The notes under the pieces were generated by a model, which saw only the letters and a program-made list of their open reading frames with translations, made no database searches and was not told the origin of the DNA. A stretch of DNA of 64,000 nt from Paracholeplasma manati (GTDB lineage Bacteria; Bacillota_I; Bacilli_A; Acholeplasmatales; UBA5453), in NCBI RefSeq assembly GCF_025742995.1, contig NZ_JAOVQM010000007.1:1-64000 (forward strand). The letters run 5' to 3'. Numbering within the stretch: position 1 is the first letter of the stretch; each line of letters starts with the position of its first letter. The translations under genes and the position numbers were made by a program. Of this stretch, positions 35,033 through 43,258 are shown in pieces.

Positions 35033-36637
35033 TTTAAGGTCGATGATTTTGGTTGGTTTGATGTCTTTAAGATCACGATGTGAAACCATGACGATGGTTT
35101 TTTGTTTTAAAGCTTTGAGATTGGATAAAACCTTTTTCTCAGTATCGCTATCGAGGGAAGCGGTAATTTCATCTAGTAATAAAATAGGTGCGTCTTTTAA
35201 CAAGGCTCTCGCAATCGATAGTCTTTCCAATTGTCCAATCGATAACCCCGCTCCCATTTCTTTAAGCTTTGTATCAAATCCTTCTGGGGTTTTGAGAATA
35301 TCGTCATAGATCACTGCGATTTGACACGCTTCAATGACTTTTTCCATCGGTATCGACTTACCTAAGGTGAGGTTATCTAAAATCGAGTTCGATAATAAGT
35401 AATAAGATTGAGGTACATAAGAGAAGAACTGTCTGGTGCTTTCCGATAAAGCATAGGAGGCTTCATCGATTTTCAGTTCAATCGAACCTGTCGTTGGTGA
35501 CATGAGCCCCAACAACAATTTGATTAACGTGGTTTTACCTTTTCCTGACTCCCCTTTAATCCAAACCAATTCGCCAGGTTTGAGTTCGAAGGATAGATTA
35601 TCTAAAACCAGTTTTTGTTCATATTTAAAGGATACTTTTTTGAAATCAATTTTCTTAAATGGTTGAAGGGGTATTTTCGTGGTTGATTCTTTTTCTAACC
35701 CATCCATCATGCGTACACGATCGAGAGAAGCTTGCCACTGATGGTATTTGATGACGATATTGGAGAGCCCAGAAAATGGGCTTTGAATATTTTGGACGAG
35801 TTGTATGATGGCGACCAAACTACCAAATACGATGGAACCTTGGCTTAAACGATAGGTACCAAATAGAATGGCGAATAAATACCCAAAGGCGAAAAACCCA
35901 TGTAATCCCAAACCAGTTAACGCGGAGACCCATTGTTTCTTCATGCGTTTTTGATAGAAGTGAAAAGAGGCGTTTTCAAGGTTTTTTACTTGAATGCTTT
36001 CTGCTTCAAACGCTTTAATGACTTCAATATGGGTTAGACTTTCCTGCAACGACTGATAGAGTTGATCTTCAGCGTTCAGTGCCTCTTTTTGAATCTGCTT
36101 GATTTGTTTGGATAATAGCCTTGATAAGACAAATAGCAGTAATCCCAACGTTAAGAATAATACAGCGAATAACCAGTCCAAAATGAATAAAACAACAAAG
36201 GCACCTAAGAATCTAAACACATAAAATACCAGTTTCGGGAATAAATCATACACGCCATCGGAAATCATCGTGATATCCGATTTAAAGTGGTTGATATAGA
36301 TGGCGGAATGATTCTCAGCGGTATCTTGGATCTTCGCTTTTAAGAGTTTTTGAAAGAGATGTTGTCGTAATTCACCTTCAAGTTGGTAGGATGCTTTCGC
36401 TTTGTAGTATTGGTTATAAGCAGTTAATCCAACCTGGATGATCATGATGAAGATCAATAGACCACCATACAAGAATAATTTAGATTGATTCGTATAGGTA
36501 TCAATCGCTAATTTGGATAGGTAAGCGAACAAAATCGCCGTGAATGACAACACCAAAGAAAACACCGATAAAATCGATAAGGGTGTTCTAATTTTGGATT
36601 GATAAGGTTTTAGTAAAGGGTTGATTTTAAATTTCAT
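35030..36637 (-). CDS. ABC exporter (fused permease and ATPase) of the peptide locus
   Basis: This 535-aa half-transporter has six membrane helices (about 15-300) and a nucleotide-binding domain (about 320-535) with Walker A GESGKGKTT, signature LSIGQ instead of LSGGQ, Walker B ILLLDE and the H-loop SHRD. No C39 peptidase domain is present, so it does not itself cut leaders. It is divergent from the kinase/PqqD operon and probably exports its product. The start at 36637 (MKFKINPLL) is chosen; upstream codons to 36763 overlap the divergent gene and promoters. Confidence 0.88.
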   Translation of the reverse strand: MKFKINPLLKPYQSKIRTPLSILSVFSLVLSFTAILFAYLSKLAIDTYTNQSKLFLYGGLLIFIMIIQVGLTAYNQYYKAKASYQLEGELRQHLFQKLLKAKIQDTAENHSAIYINHFKSDITMISDGVYDLFPKLVFYVFRFLGAFVVLFILDWLFAVLFLTLGLLLFVLSRLLSKQIKQIQKEALNAEDQLYQSLQESLTHIEVIKAFEAESIQVKNLENASFHFYQKRMKKQWVSALTGLGLHGFFAFGYLFAILFGTYRLSQGSIVFGSLVAIIQLVQNIQSPFSGLSNIVIKYHQWQASLDRVRMMDGLEKESTTKIPLQPFKKIDFKKVSFKYEQKLVLDNLSFELKPGELVWIKGESGKGKTTLIKLLLGLMSPTTGSIELKIDEASYALSESTRQFFSYVPQSYYLLSNSILDNLTLGKSIPMEKVIEACQIAVIYDDILKTPEGFDTKLKEMGAGLSIGQLERLSIARALLKDAPILLLDEITASLDSDTEKKVLSNLKALKQKTIVMVSHRDLKDIKPTKIIDLK

Positions 36638-36710
36638 ATAGAGAACCTCTATCCGTATTGTATCACAGTAAAACCCAATATCACACTGTATTTCATCTAC
36701 CAAACAAGGT

Positions 36711-36716
36711 ATAATG
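36711..36716 (+). promoter_or_regulatory. -10 box of the kinase/peptidase/nucleotidyltransferase operon
   Basis: TATAAT 22 nt before the ATG; the about 100 bp between the two start codons also hold the divergent exporter promoter (minus-strand TACAAT, at about 36656-36661). Confidence 0.55.
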
Positions 36717-36737
36717 AGGATAAGTGTGAGGTAAACC

Positions 36738-37829
36738 ATGCAGAGGTATGAAATCGCAGGCATCCCAATTTCAATTGAATATCATTACGATGATTATTTG
36801 AAAAACAACATCGAAGCGTATGTGAAAAAGGTGAACCCTAGTTATGTCATTAAAACCATTTTGACCGACCACATTTCACCTTTATTCAACCCTTTTATGC
36901 AAGATACCTATCGTCGTTTTTATCAAGATGACAAGCATCATACCGTTCAAGTGGTGGATGTGAATAACCAAGTCAAATATGAGATCAAACGAACCCATGA
37001 CTACAAAGAAGTCTATATCTCGATGGTCGAAAGGTTATCTAAAAAACCAGCTGAAATGGAATACATCTTTTTATCGATGGTGTTTCTAGATATCGCAACC
37101 CTAGAAGGATTTGTCCCATTACACGCATCATGTGTTATCAAACAAAATGAAGCCTATCTATTTAGTGCCCCATCGGGCACAGGTAAAAGTACCCACGCCG
37201 CATTCTATCAAACTGAACTCAATGGTTTGATCCTAAACGACGATAAACCCATCATAAAAAATCAACACGTTTATGGTACCCCATTTTCCGGCAAAACCGC
37301 TTTAAATCAAAACCAGGTTTACCCATTAAAAGCCATTTATTTTATAGAACAAGGCAGCATCAATTCAATATCTAAACTACCCATCGATGACGCTTCCAAA
37401 CGATTACTCAAAAATATCGCTAGACCGACCACGAAAGATACATGGGAAGCATTATTACCCCATATCAATCAACTTTTAAATGAAACACCGATATATCTGG
37501 CTTATCTCACATTAAACCCGAACAGTGTTTATATGACCTACTATGAACCCAATAAGGAGAACCCTATGAAAATCAAACCAGGCTTCATCATCAAAACCAT
37601 TGGTTTACGTTATATGGTGTTACCTATCGACGCACAAGCACTCCATTTCAATGGCATCATGACTTTGAATAAATCTGGCAAGCGCTTGTTTGAAGCGCTT
37701 GAAACAGAACAAACTTTAGAATCTTTAACTCAACTGCTCATGGACCACTATGAAGTATCCTTTGAAGATGCGAGAAAAGACGTCATTAAGTTTGTTGAAA
37801 CCTTGAAAGAAAAAGACCTGTTATGTTAA
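36738..37829 (+). CDS. HPr-kinase-like protein fused to a C-terminal PqqD domain
   Basis: This 363-aa protein has an HprK-like kinase fold: Walker A SAPSGTGKST (143-152) and the following LNDDKP strand, with LHASC before it. Residues about 276-363 form a PqqD-type domain (MKIKPGFIIK to the end), the RRE fold that binds RiPP leader peptides. HprK-like kinases and PqqD proteins occur together in lasso and related peptide clusters, for instance paeninodin, where the kinase phosphorylates the peptide. A fusion of the two would bring kinase and leader recognition together. It overlaps the next gene by 7 bp. Confidence 0.85.
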   Translation: MQRYEIAGIPISIEYHYDDYLKNNIEAYVKKVNPSYVIKTILTDHISPLFNPFMQDTYRRFYQDDKHHTVQVVDVNNQVKYEIKRTHDYKEVYISMVERLSKKPAEMEYIFLSMVFLDIATLEGFVPLHASCVIKQNEAYLFSAPSGTGKSTHAAFYQTELNGLILNDDKPIIKNQHVYGTPFSGKTALNQNQVYPLKAIYFIEQGSINSISKLPIDDASKRLLKNIARPTTKDTWEALLPHINQLLNETPIYLAYLTLNPNSVYMTYYEPNKENPMKIKPGFIIKTIGLRYMVLPIDAQALHFNGIMTLNKSGKRLFEALETEQTLESLTQLLMDHYEVSFEDARKDVIKFVETLKEKDLLC

Positions 37830-38248
37830 AAACGATCATCGACAACGATACTTTTTTTGAAGTGGTTAAAACTGAACTAGCGCATAACAAAACCGTGAGT
37901 TTCAAAGTGAAGGGCCAATCGATGTGGCCTTTTTACCATGACGGACTAACCACGGTTTTGGTATCATCCGCTACATCTCTCAAAAAATATGATGTTGTTT
38001 TAGCCAATTATCAAGGGAAAGTCATTTTACACAGAATCATTCAAATACAAGGTGATTCAATCACCCTTCGTGGAGACGCCACCTTTCGAAAAGAAGTGGT
38101 GTCTGTTAAAGAGGTGTTTGCGAAAGTGGTTGAACATCAAACCAAAAAAACCATCCCATCGAATCAAATAAGATATCGATTTAAAGTATGGCTTTGGGTC
38201 CATAACCCACTTAGAAAACCATTCATCCGTTTGAGGTCAATTAAATGA
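37823..38248 (+). CDS. SipW/ER-type S26 (S24-like) signal peptidase homologue
   Basis: This 141-aa protein has the S26 serine motif GQSMWP (Ser33), then the strand VILHRI with His70 where bacterial signal peptidase I has Lys, and the GDA motif (84-86). That is the Ser-His arrangement of SipW/ER-type enzymes. There is no clear N-terminal membrane helix, so it may be cytosolic or peripheral. Short proteins like this sit beside PqqD and nucleotidyltransferase genes in peptide clusters, where it may cut the leader. Its ends overlap both neighbours (7 and 4 bp). Confidence 0.85.
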   Translation: MLKTIIDNDTFFEVVKTELAHNKTVSFKVKGQSMWPFYHDGLTTVLVSSATSLKKYDVVLANYQGKVILHRIIQIQGDSITLRGDATFRKEVVSVKEVFAKVVEHQTKKTIPSNQIRYRFKVWLWVHNPLRKPFIRLRSIK

Positions 38249-39414
38249 ATACGAATGAAGCCTTATTCAAAGCGACAGCGCTCGCATTGAAACAACAAAA
38301 GATTGATTTTGACATTGCTGATGAACCCGGTTTTTTCAAACTGATGTTGAATAGTGGCTTATCTGGGATCATCATACCTTATCTAGACACCAGCAAGTAT
38401 TCAAACACATTCATTCAAAAAACCAATTCAACCCTATATGCATTCATCCATCAAGACCAAAAACAAAAAGTTTTAATCAACCAGATTAAAACAACCTTTC
38501 AACAACATAATATTGATCATATCTTTTTAAAAGGCACCAAACTCAAACAACTCTATCCCGACACCTACATGCGTGGGATGGGGGATATCGATGTATTGGT
38601 TCGCTCGGACTTAGATGTCATTAAAAACCACTTTAAGACCTTAGGTATTACCTTAGAATCCAGAACCCTTCAACACGATCAATACATCACCAAAGACGAT
38701 TTATTGATTGAAATCCATCCCAGCATTCATAAAGACTTTAACCCTAAGTATCAAACCTACTTTAAATCTGCTTGGGAACACACAGTGTTAGTCACAGGGT
38801 GTGAGTATACATTGACCCCGACCTTTGAAGTCATCTATCTGGTGTATCATTTGGCCAAGCATGTAGAATCCTCTGGCATAGGCTTACGCAGTCTATTGGA
38901 TATCGCTGTTTATATTGAGAAGAACTATGATCAAATCGATGTGAAAGCATTGAACGATACATTAACATCATTACAAATGACAAAGTTCTTTCAAACCATT
39001 TTATACTTGAACAAAGTCTATTTTGGGTTAGAAGTGCCATTACTGGATTCATCTTTTACCATGAATGATGCATTGATAGAACAAGTAACTACCTATTTCT
39101 TAACCTCTGGTATTCATGGTAAAGGCAGTGATTTCAACGCCATGGCACCTAGACTCGCCGCTTCTGAAAATAAAGGTAAATCGAAGTTTAAAGTCTTGTT
39201 AAGGATCGCACTCCCTAAGATGGTGGATGCGAGAGGAATGTATCCTGTACTCAATAAACACCATTATCTTTATCCATTCATGATGTTTCATCGTATCATC
39301 AAACTTATTTTCTTTAAACGACAATCTTCATTGAAGAAAATCAGAAATTTAAATGAAAGCAACTCGAAACGAAGTGAGATAGAACAACTCTTTGAGGACA
39401 TCGGTATTTACTGA
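38245..39414 (+). CDS. nucleotidyltransferase family protein (NTP_transf_5-like)
   Basis: This 389-aa protein has the NTase core FLKGTKLKQLYPDTYMRGMGDIDVLVR (about residues 92-118): the G-x-x-L helix and the D-x-D metal pair, as in PF14907. A helical C-terminal region of about 200 residues follows. These proteins recur beside HprK/PqqD/S26 genes in Firmicute peptide loci; a role in AMP/NMP transfer to the peptide is suspected but not proven. It closes the three-gene operon, with a terminator after it. Confidence 0.87.
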   Translation: MNTNEALFKATALALKQQKIDFDIADEPGFFKLMLNSGLSGIIIPYLDTSKYSNTFIQKTNSTLYAFIHQDQKQKVLINQIKTTFQQHNIDHIFLKGTKLKQLYPDTYMRGMGDIDVLVRSDLDVIKNHFKTLGITLESRTLQHDQYITKDDLLIEIHPSIHKDFNPKYQTYFKSAWEHTVLVTGCEYTLTPTFEVIYLVYHLAKHVESSGIGLRSLLDIAVYIEKNYDQIDVKALNDTLTSLQMTKFFQTILYLNKVYFGLEVPLLDSSFTMNDALIEQVTTYFLTSGIHGKGSDFNAMAPRLAASENKGKSKFKVLLRIALPKMVDARGMYPVLNKHHYLYPFMMFHRIIKLIFFKRQSSLKKIRNLNESNSKRSEIEQLFEDIGIY

Positions 39415-39425
39415 TGTCTTTTTTA
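39397..39425 (+). terminator. terminator of the kinase/peptidase/nucleotidyltransferase operon
   Basis: GACATC pairs with GATGTC around a 10-nt loop, then TTTTTT. The left arm is in the last codons of the gene. Confidence 0.75.
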
Positions 39426-39457
39426 CATAATAATTACTTAAAAATGTCTAGTTTGAA

Positions 39458-39486
39458 TTGCTTAGTATTTATACTAGTGCTATAAT
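39458..39486 (+). promoter_or_regulatory. promoter of the precursor-like peptide gene with spacer dyad
   Basis: TTGCTT and TATAAT are 17 bp apart. In the spacer TAGTAT (39463-39468) and ATACTA (39471-39476) form a dyad that could bind a regulator. Confidence 0.65.
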
Positions 39487-39520
39487 AAACCCAAACGCAA
39501 GTACTGTGGGAGGTATTTTA

Positions 39521-39649
39521 ATGTTTGAAAAAGAAGTGTACGAAGCCCCAGTGATTGAAGTAACTGAGTTCGAACTCAGTGAATCAATTGCTGAAAGTGC
39601 GAATTCAGGCATGGGCAGTTTAGGTTTTGATGAGATTTGGGGGAACTAA
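39521..39649 (+). CDS. 42-aa precursor-like peptide (RiPP candidate)
   Basis: This short gene has its own promoter and GGGAGG 8 nt before the ATG. The peptide begins with an acidic leader containing Y7-x2-P10-x-I12-x4-F17, which fits the Y-x-x-P-x-L-x-x-x-x-F motif bound by PqqD/RRE domains of lasso-type clusters. The C-terminal part, from about residue 29, is small and Gly/Ser-rich (SGMGSLGFDEIWGN). If cut before G30, Asp37 and Glu38 would be ring positions 8 and 9 as in lasso peptides. No lasso cyclase or B2 protease is visible, so the chemistry is unknown. It overlaps the following secreted-protein gene (TAATG). Confidence 0.75.
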   Translation: MFEKEVYEAPVIEVTEFELSESIAESANSGMGSLGFDEIWGN

Positions 39650-42237
39650 TGATGAGAAAATTATTCATTCTTTTATCATTTGTGGTTCTATTCGCCATTT
39701 CAGGTACTGTGGTTGCGGCAGCACGCCCAGCAAACGTAAATGTTACCATTACATCATCCTTTGATAATGATAACAAAAATCTTAGTCACTCAATTACTTC
39801 ATTGCCAGTAGGTAATGTCTTTCAATTGAACGCTAGCAACATCCAAGCTTCTTACACATTCGCTTTTTGGGTAATCAATGGCGTTGTCAGAGATGATTTG
39901 GCTGCTACGGATTCAATTAGACTTCAAACAAGTATGAACATACAAGCAGTTTTCCACAAAGCTGGAGAATATGCTGTTTTATTTGTGGACTCTAATGGTA
40001 AACTAATTTCCACTCAATATGTATTGGAAAACGGATCTGTTACTCCACCAAGTTATGCTGGATTTACAAAACCTGGGTTACAAGTTAATTCGAGTGAACC
40101 TTGGAAATCATTGGAAGGCGCAACTACTTTTGATAATATCCAATCCTCAAGAGTATACGTTTTACAATATACCGCAGGAACGCCTGTTTCAGTAACACTT
40201 TCAATTACTGGTGGTGTTGCTACACCATCAAATCCAAATAGAAATGATTTAGTTACATTGGTTGCAAGTGATATTCCAAACTTCAAGTATTGGAAAGATG
40301 GCAATGGACAAGTTCTTTCTTATCAATCAACATTTGTATTTACAGCAGTCAAAGATGTCACAATTATTGCTGAAACCAGTGATGTTAAAACACCTGAAAC
40401 ATTGGTAACGATGTCATCTGATTTAGCAATTCGTGAAAACTATGAAACTTATGTTGGTCGTTTTGAATTAGAAGCTGGACATGAGCTTGTTGAATGGGGT
40501 TTCTTACTATCTGACGAAACATTAGGTTTATTAAGTTTTGAAACACCTAATGTTATTATTGCAAAATCAAATACATACAACCTTGAAACAAATGAGTTCG
40601 TAATGAGTTTTTCTGAAGTAACCTTCTCAAGTATTAGAGCATACGTTCTAATTAACAATGGGACATCTGTTGAAGAAATATTAAGTGCTCCAGCAGCAAT
40701 CACCTCAGATCTAATTATTTCTGAGTACCTAGAAGGAAGTTCAAGCAATAAGGCAATAGAAATATTCAATGGTACTGGTTCATCAATTGATTTAAGCAAT
40801 TATAGCATCAAACTATACACTAATGGTTCACCAACTGCAGGAACTACACTTGTTTTAAGTGGGACACTCTTAAACGGTGAAACCTATGTAATTTCTAATT
40901 CTGGTTCCAATGCAACAATACTTGCCATTGCAGATATAACTAATGGAGTAGCTAATTTTAACGGTGATGATGCAATAGAACTATTAAAAAACGATATCGT
41001 AATTGATACTTTTGGTGTTGTTGGAGAGGATCCTGGTACATCTTGGGCTGTTGGATCTGGTGCAACTGCTGAATATACATTAGTTAGAAAGACAAGTGTT
41101 ACTAGTCCTAATGTAAGTTGGAATGTTAATGAGTGGGAAGTATACCCTCAAGATTCAACTTCGTTCTTAGGTAGTCATTCACTTCAAACAGCAACAGATT
41201 CACAAAAAGTAGTTATTGACGCAAATGGATTGAATTTAGTTAGTGAAGTTAAACAAAACACAACTTTATCGTTGCCTTCTTCTGGCGCAAATGGATCCAC
41301 AATATCTTGGACCTCAGATACTACTGAAGTTATAACAAATGCAGGTGTGGTAACATTACCTTCTGGACAACCAGTCGTAGTTATAATGACTGCAACAGTT
41401 TCATTGAATGGTACTGAAAAACAAGTTGCATTTGAAGTTACAGTAGGTTTGACTGATTTAGAAAAAGCTACAGCTGACAGGGATGCAATTTCTCTAACTT
41501 TAAATTATACAGAAGCAACTACTATTACCCTTTCTAATAGTGGTCTAAATGGATCAACCATATCATGGGCTAGTGATAACGCATTAATTAATGCATCATC
41601 GGGTAGTGTGACTATGCCAGGATCAGGACAGGTTGAAGTTACTCTAACTGCAACTATAGCAAATGGCACTGCCGAGTTAACAAAGGATTTCATAATAACA
41701 GTTGGATCAAGTACTCAAACTGAGGAACTATTATTTTCTTATAATTTCTTAGATGGTGGTTCTAGTAATAATAGTGCATATGCAAGTACAAATATAAGTA
41801 CAAATGTTTCATATGCTGGGGATAATCCAGGAGGAACATCAGGAACAACTGCTTGGGTAGCTAATTATGCAAACTTAAGTTTATCAACAGGTACTAGATT
41901 AGGTGGTAAATTGGTATCAGTCGTATCAAATGACAATACTAATTCAGCTAATTTGAAAACTGCTTTTACATATTCAAATATATTAACTAAAGTAGAATTG
42001 TTAGGTTTAACCACATTTGGTACTGCAGGAAATGTAGGAAATATTTATTTACAAGTTTCTACAGATGGAGTATCTTGGACAACGGTGAGTACTCAAACAT
42101 TTGCATCAACTATAACTTTTGGAAGTTTAAATGTATCTTCTGGTAATTATATTAGAGTCTTAGTACAAATTACTGCATCAACCACAATCTCAGGTATTCA
42201 ATTTACAGGATTAAAGGTATACGGATACCCGATTTAA
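39649..42237 (+). CDS. secreted LTD-domain protein, N-terminal part of a frameshifted nuclease
   Basis: This 862-aa exported protein has a signal peptide (ending about residue 26), repeat-like beta domains, a lamin-tail domain (about 355-510, starting LIISEYLEGSSSNKAIEIFN), two bacterial Ig-like domains (about 520-680) and a jelly-roll domain that runs to the stop. The reading frame ends at TAA 42235, and the following sequence continues in another frame with an Ig-like domain and an endonuclease I domain. The whole would be an extracellular LTD nuclease of about 1170 aa. It starts at the ATG overlapping the peptide stop (ATGATG; the second ATG is also possible), with GGGGGAA inside the peptide gene. 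It is more AT-rich than its neighbours. Confidence 0.85.
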   Translation: MMRKLFILLSFVVLFAISGTVVAAARPANVNVTITSSFDNDNKNLSHSITSLPVGNVFQLNASNIQASYTFAFWVINGVVRDDLAATDSIRLQTSMNIQAVFHKAGEYAVLFVDSNGKLISTQYVLENGSVTPPSYAGFTKPGLQVNSSEPWKSLEGATTFDNIQSSRVYVLQYTAGTPVSVTLSITGGVATPSNPNRNDLVTLVASDIPNFKYWKDGNGQVLSYQSTFVFTAVKDVTIIAETSDVKTPETLVTMSSDLAIRENYETYVGRFELEAGHELVEWGFLLSDETLGLLSFETPNVIIAKSNTYNLETNEFVMSFSEVTFSSIRAYVLINNGTSVEEILSAPAAITSDLIISEYLEGSSSNKAIEIFNGTGSSIDLSNYSIKLYTNGSPTAGTTLVLSGTLLNGETYVISNSGSNATILAIADITNGVANFNGDDAIELLKNDIVIDTFGVVGEDPGTSWAVGSGATAEYTLVRKTSVTSPNVSWNVNEWEVYPQDSTSFLGSHSLQTATDSQKVVIDANGLNLVSEVKQNTTLSLPSSGANGSTISWTSDTTEVITNAGVVTLPSGQPVVVIMTATVSLNGTEKQVAFEVTVGLTDLEKATADRDAISLTLNYTEATTITLSNSGLNGSTISWASDNALINASSGSVTMPGSGQVEVTLTATIANGTAELTKDFIITVGSSTQTEELLFSYNFLDGGSSNNSAYASTNISTNVSYAGDNPGGTSGTTAWVANYANLSLSTGTRLGGKLVSVVSNDNTNSANLKTAFTYSNILTKVELLGLTTFGTAGNVGNIYLQVSTDGVSWTTVSTQTFASTITFGSLNVSSGNYIRVLVQITASTTISGIQFTGLKVYGYPI

Positions 42238-42356
42238 CCCCTACAGACACTACAGCTCCTGTTATAACCATCTCTAATGATGCTGTTTATAACTATACTG
42301 TAGGGGATACCTGGAGTACTTCAACTGCACTGTCATGGTGTAGTGCAAACGACAAT

Positions 42357-43160
42357 GTGGATGGTGCAGTCTTCTGTGAACTCAATGATACACAAGTCGA
42401 CACCTCACAAGCGGGAACATATACAATTACATACACAGCAGAAGATAGTAGTAACAACTTAGCTACACTCCAGAAAACCATTACTGTTTCAGCAGAATCT
42501 AGCAGCGGTTTAACCTTAACTGGATATTATTCATCTGCTAACGGATTAACAGACAGTGCTTTGATTCAACAATTAAGAAGTATATTGAATAGCACCTATG
42601 CCGGTAAAAACTATGATTATGCCGGTAGTGGTGAAGCTTTATGGGATACCGATGAAGACCCAAATAACCCAAATAATCTCATTGAGTTCTATACAGGACA
42701 ATCAAGAGCTGGGGCTTGGGATGCAGGTGTTACCTATAATCGTGAACACATATTTCCCCAATCCTTATTGGGTGTCAGTGCAAGTGGCGTGAATGCTGCT
42801 TCAGATTTACACAATCTTAAGCCCGCAGACGCTTCCATTAACTCTTCAAGAGGAAATAAGTTTTATGATTTGGTAACAAACTCAAATTCTTATTATCCCG
42901 AAAGAACCGAAATCCATGGCGATATCGCGAGAATGTTATTCTATATGGTGATTATGTATGACGAATACACATTGGTTAGTACAGTTCCAGTAGTCTATCA
43001 AATGGCGAATTTAACGACACTTTTGCAGTGGCACTTAGCTGACCCAGTGGATGCGTTTGAAATGAGAAGAAATGACCGTATTCAATACCATCAAGGAAAC
43101 CGTAACCCATTCATCGATTACCCAGAGCTGATCAATTATATGAATATTGGTTCAGCTTAA
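42357..43160 (+). CDS. endonuclease I domain, C-terminal part of the frameshifted secreted nuclease
   Basis: This 267-aa frame has the end of a DUF5011 Ig-like domain and then a full endonuclease I (EndA/NucM-type, PF04231) domain: NREHIFPQSLLG, DLHNLKPADASINSSRGNKFYD and GNRNPFIDYPEL are its hallmark motifs. It lacks a signal peptide, ribosome site and complete first domain. In frame, the Ig domain begins upstream (PTDTTAPVITI, from about 42240), directly after the stop of the LTD protein. So it is the C-terminal half of one gene broken by a one-base change, and probably not translated alone. Confidence 0.8.
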   Translation: MDGAVFCELNDTQVDTSQAGTYTITYTAEDSSNNLATLQKTITVSAESSSGLTLTGYYSSANGLTDSALIQQLRSILNSTYAGKNYDYAGSGEALWDTDEDPNNPNNLIEFYTGQSRAGAWDAGVTYNREHIFPQSLLGVSASGVNAASDLHNLKPADASINSSRGNKFYDLVTNSNSYYPERTEIHGDIARMLFYMVIMYDEYTLVSTVPVVYQMANLTTLLQWHLADPVDAFEMRRNDRIQYHQGNRNPFIDYPELINYMNIGSA

Positions 43161-43184
43161 TTCACCAATCATTAAATAAAATTT

Positions 43185-43222
43185 AAGAGGCACATTCCAA
43201 ATCGGATTGTGCCTTCTTATTT
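43185..43222 (+). terminator. terminator after the nuclease gene
   Basis: AAGAGGCACA pairs imperfectly with TGTGCCTTCTT around a 13-nt loop, then TATTTA. Confidence 0.65.
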
Positions 43223-43258
43223 AGTTATGATATGATTGTTATCAAAGGAGTGATTTAT

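Noticed and set aside
42220-42240. Programmed -1 frameshift joining LTD and nuclease frames
   Set aside because: No X-XXY-YYZ slippery heptamer lies in the right phase before the TAA, and no clear stimulatory hairpin follows.
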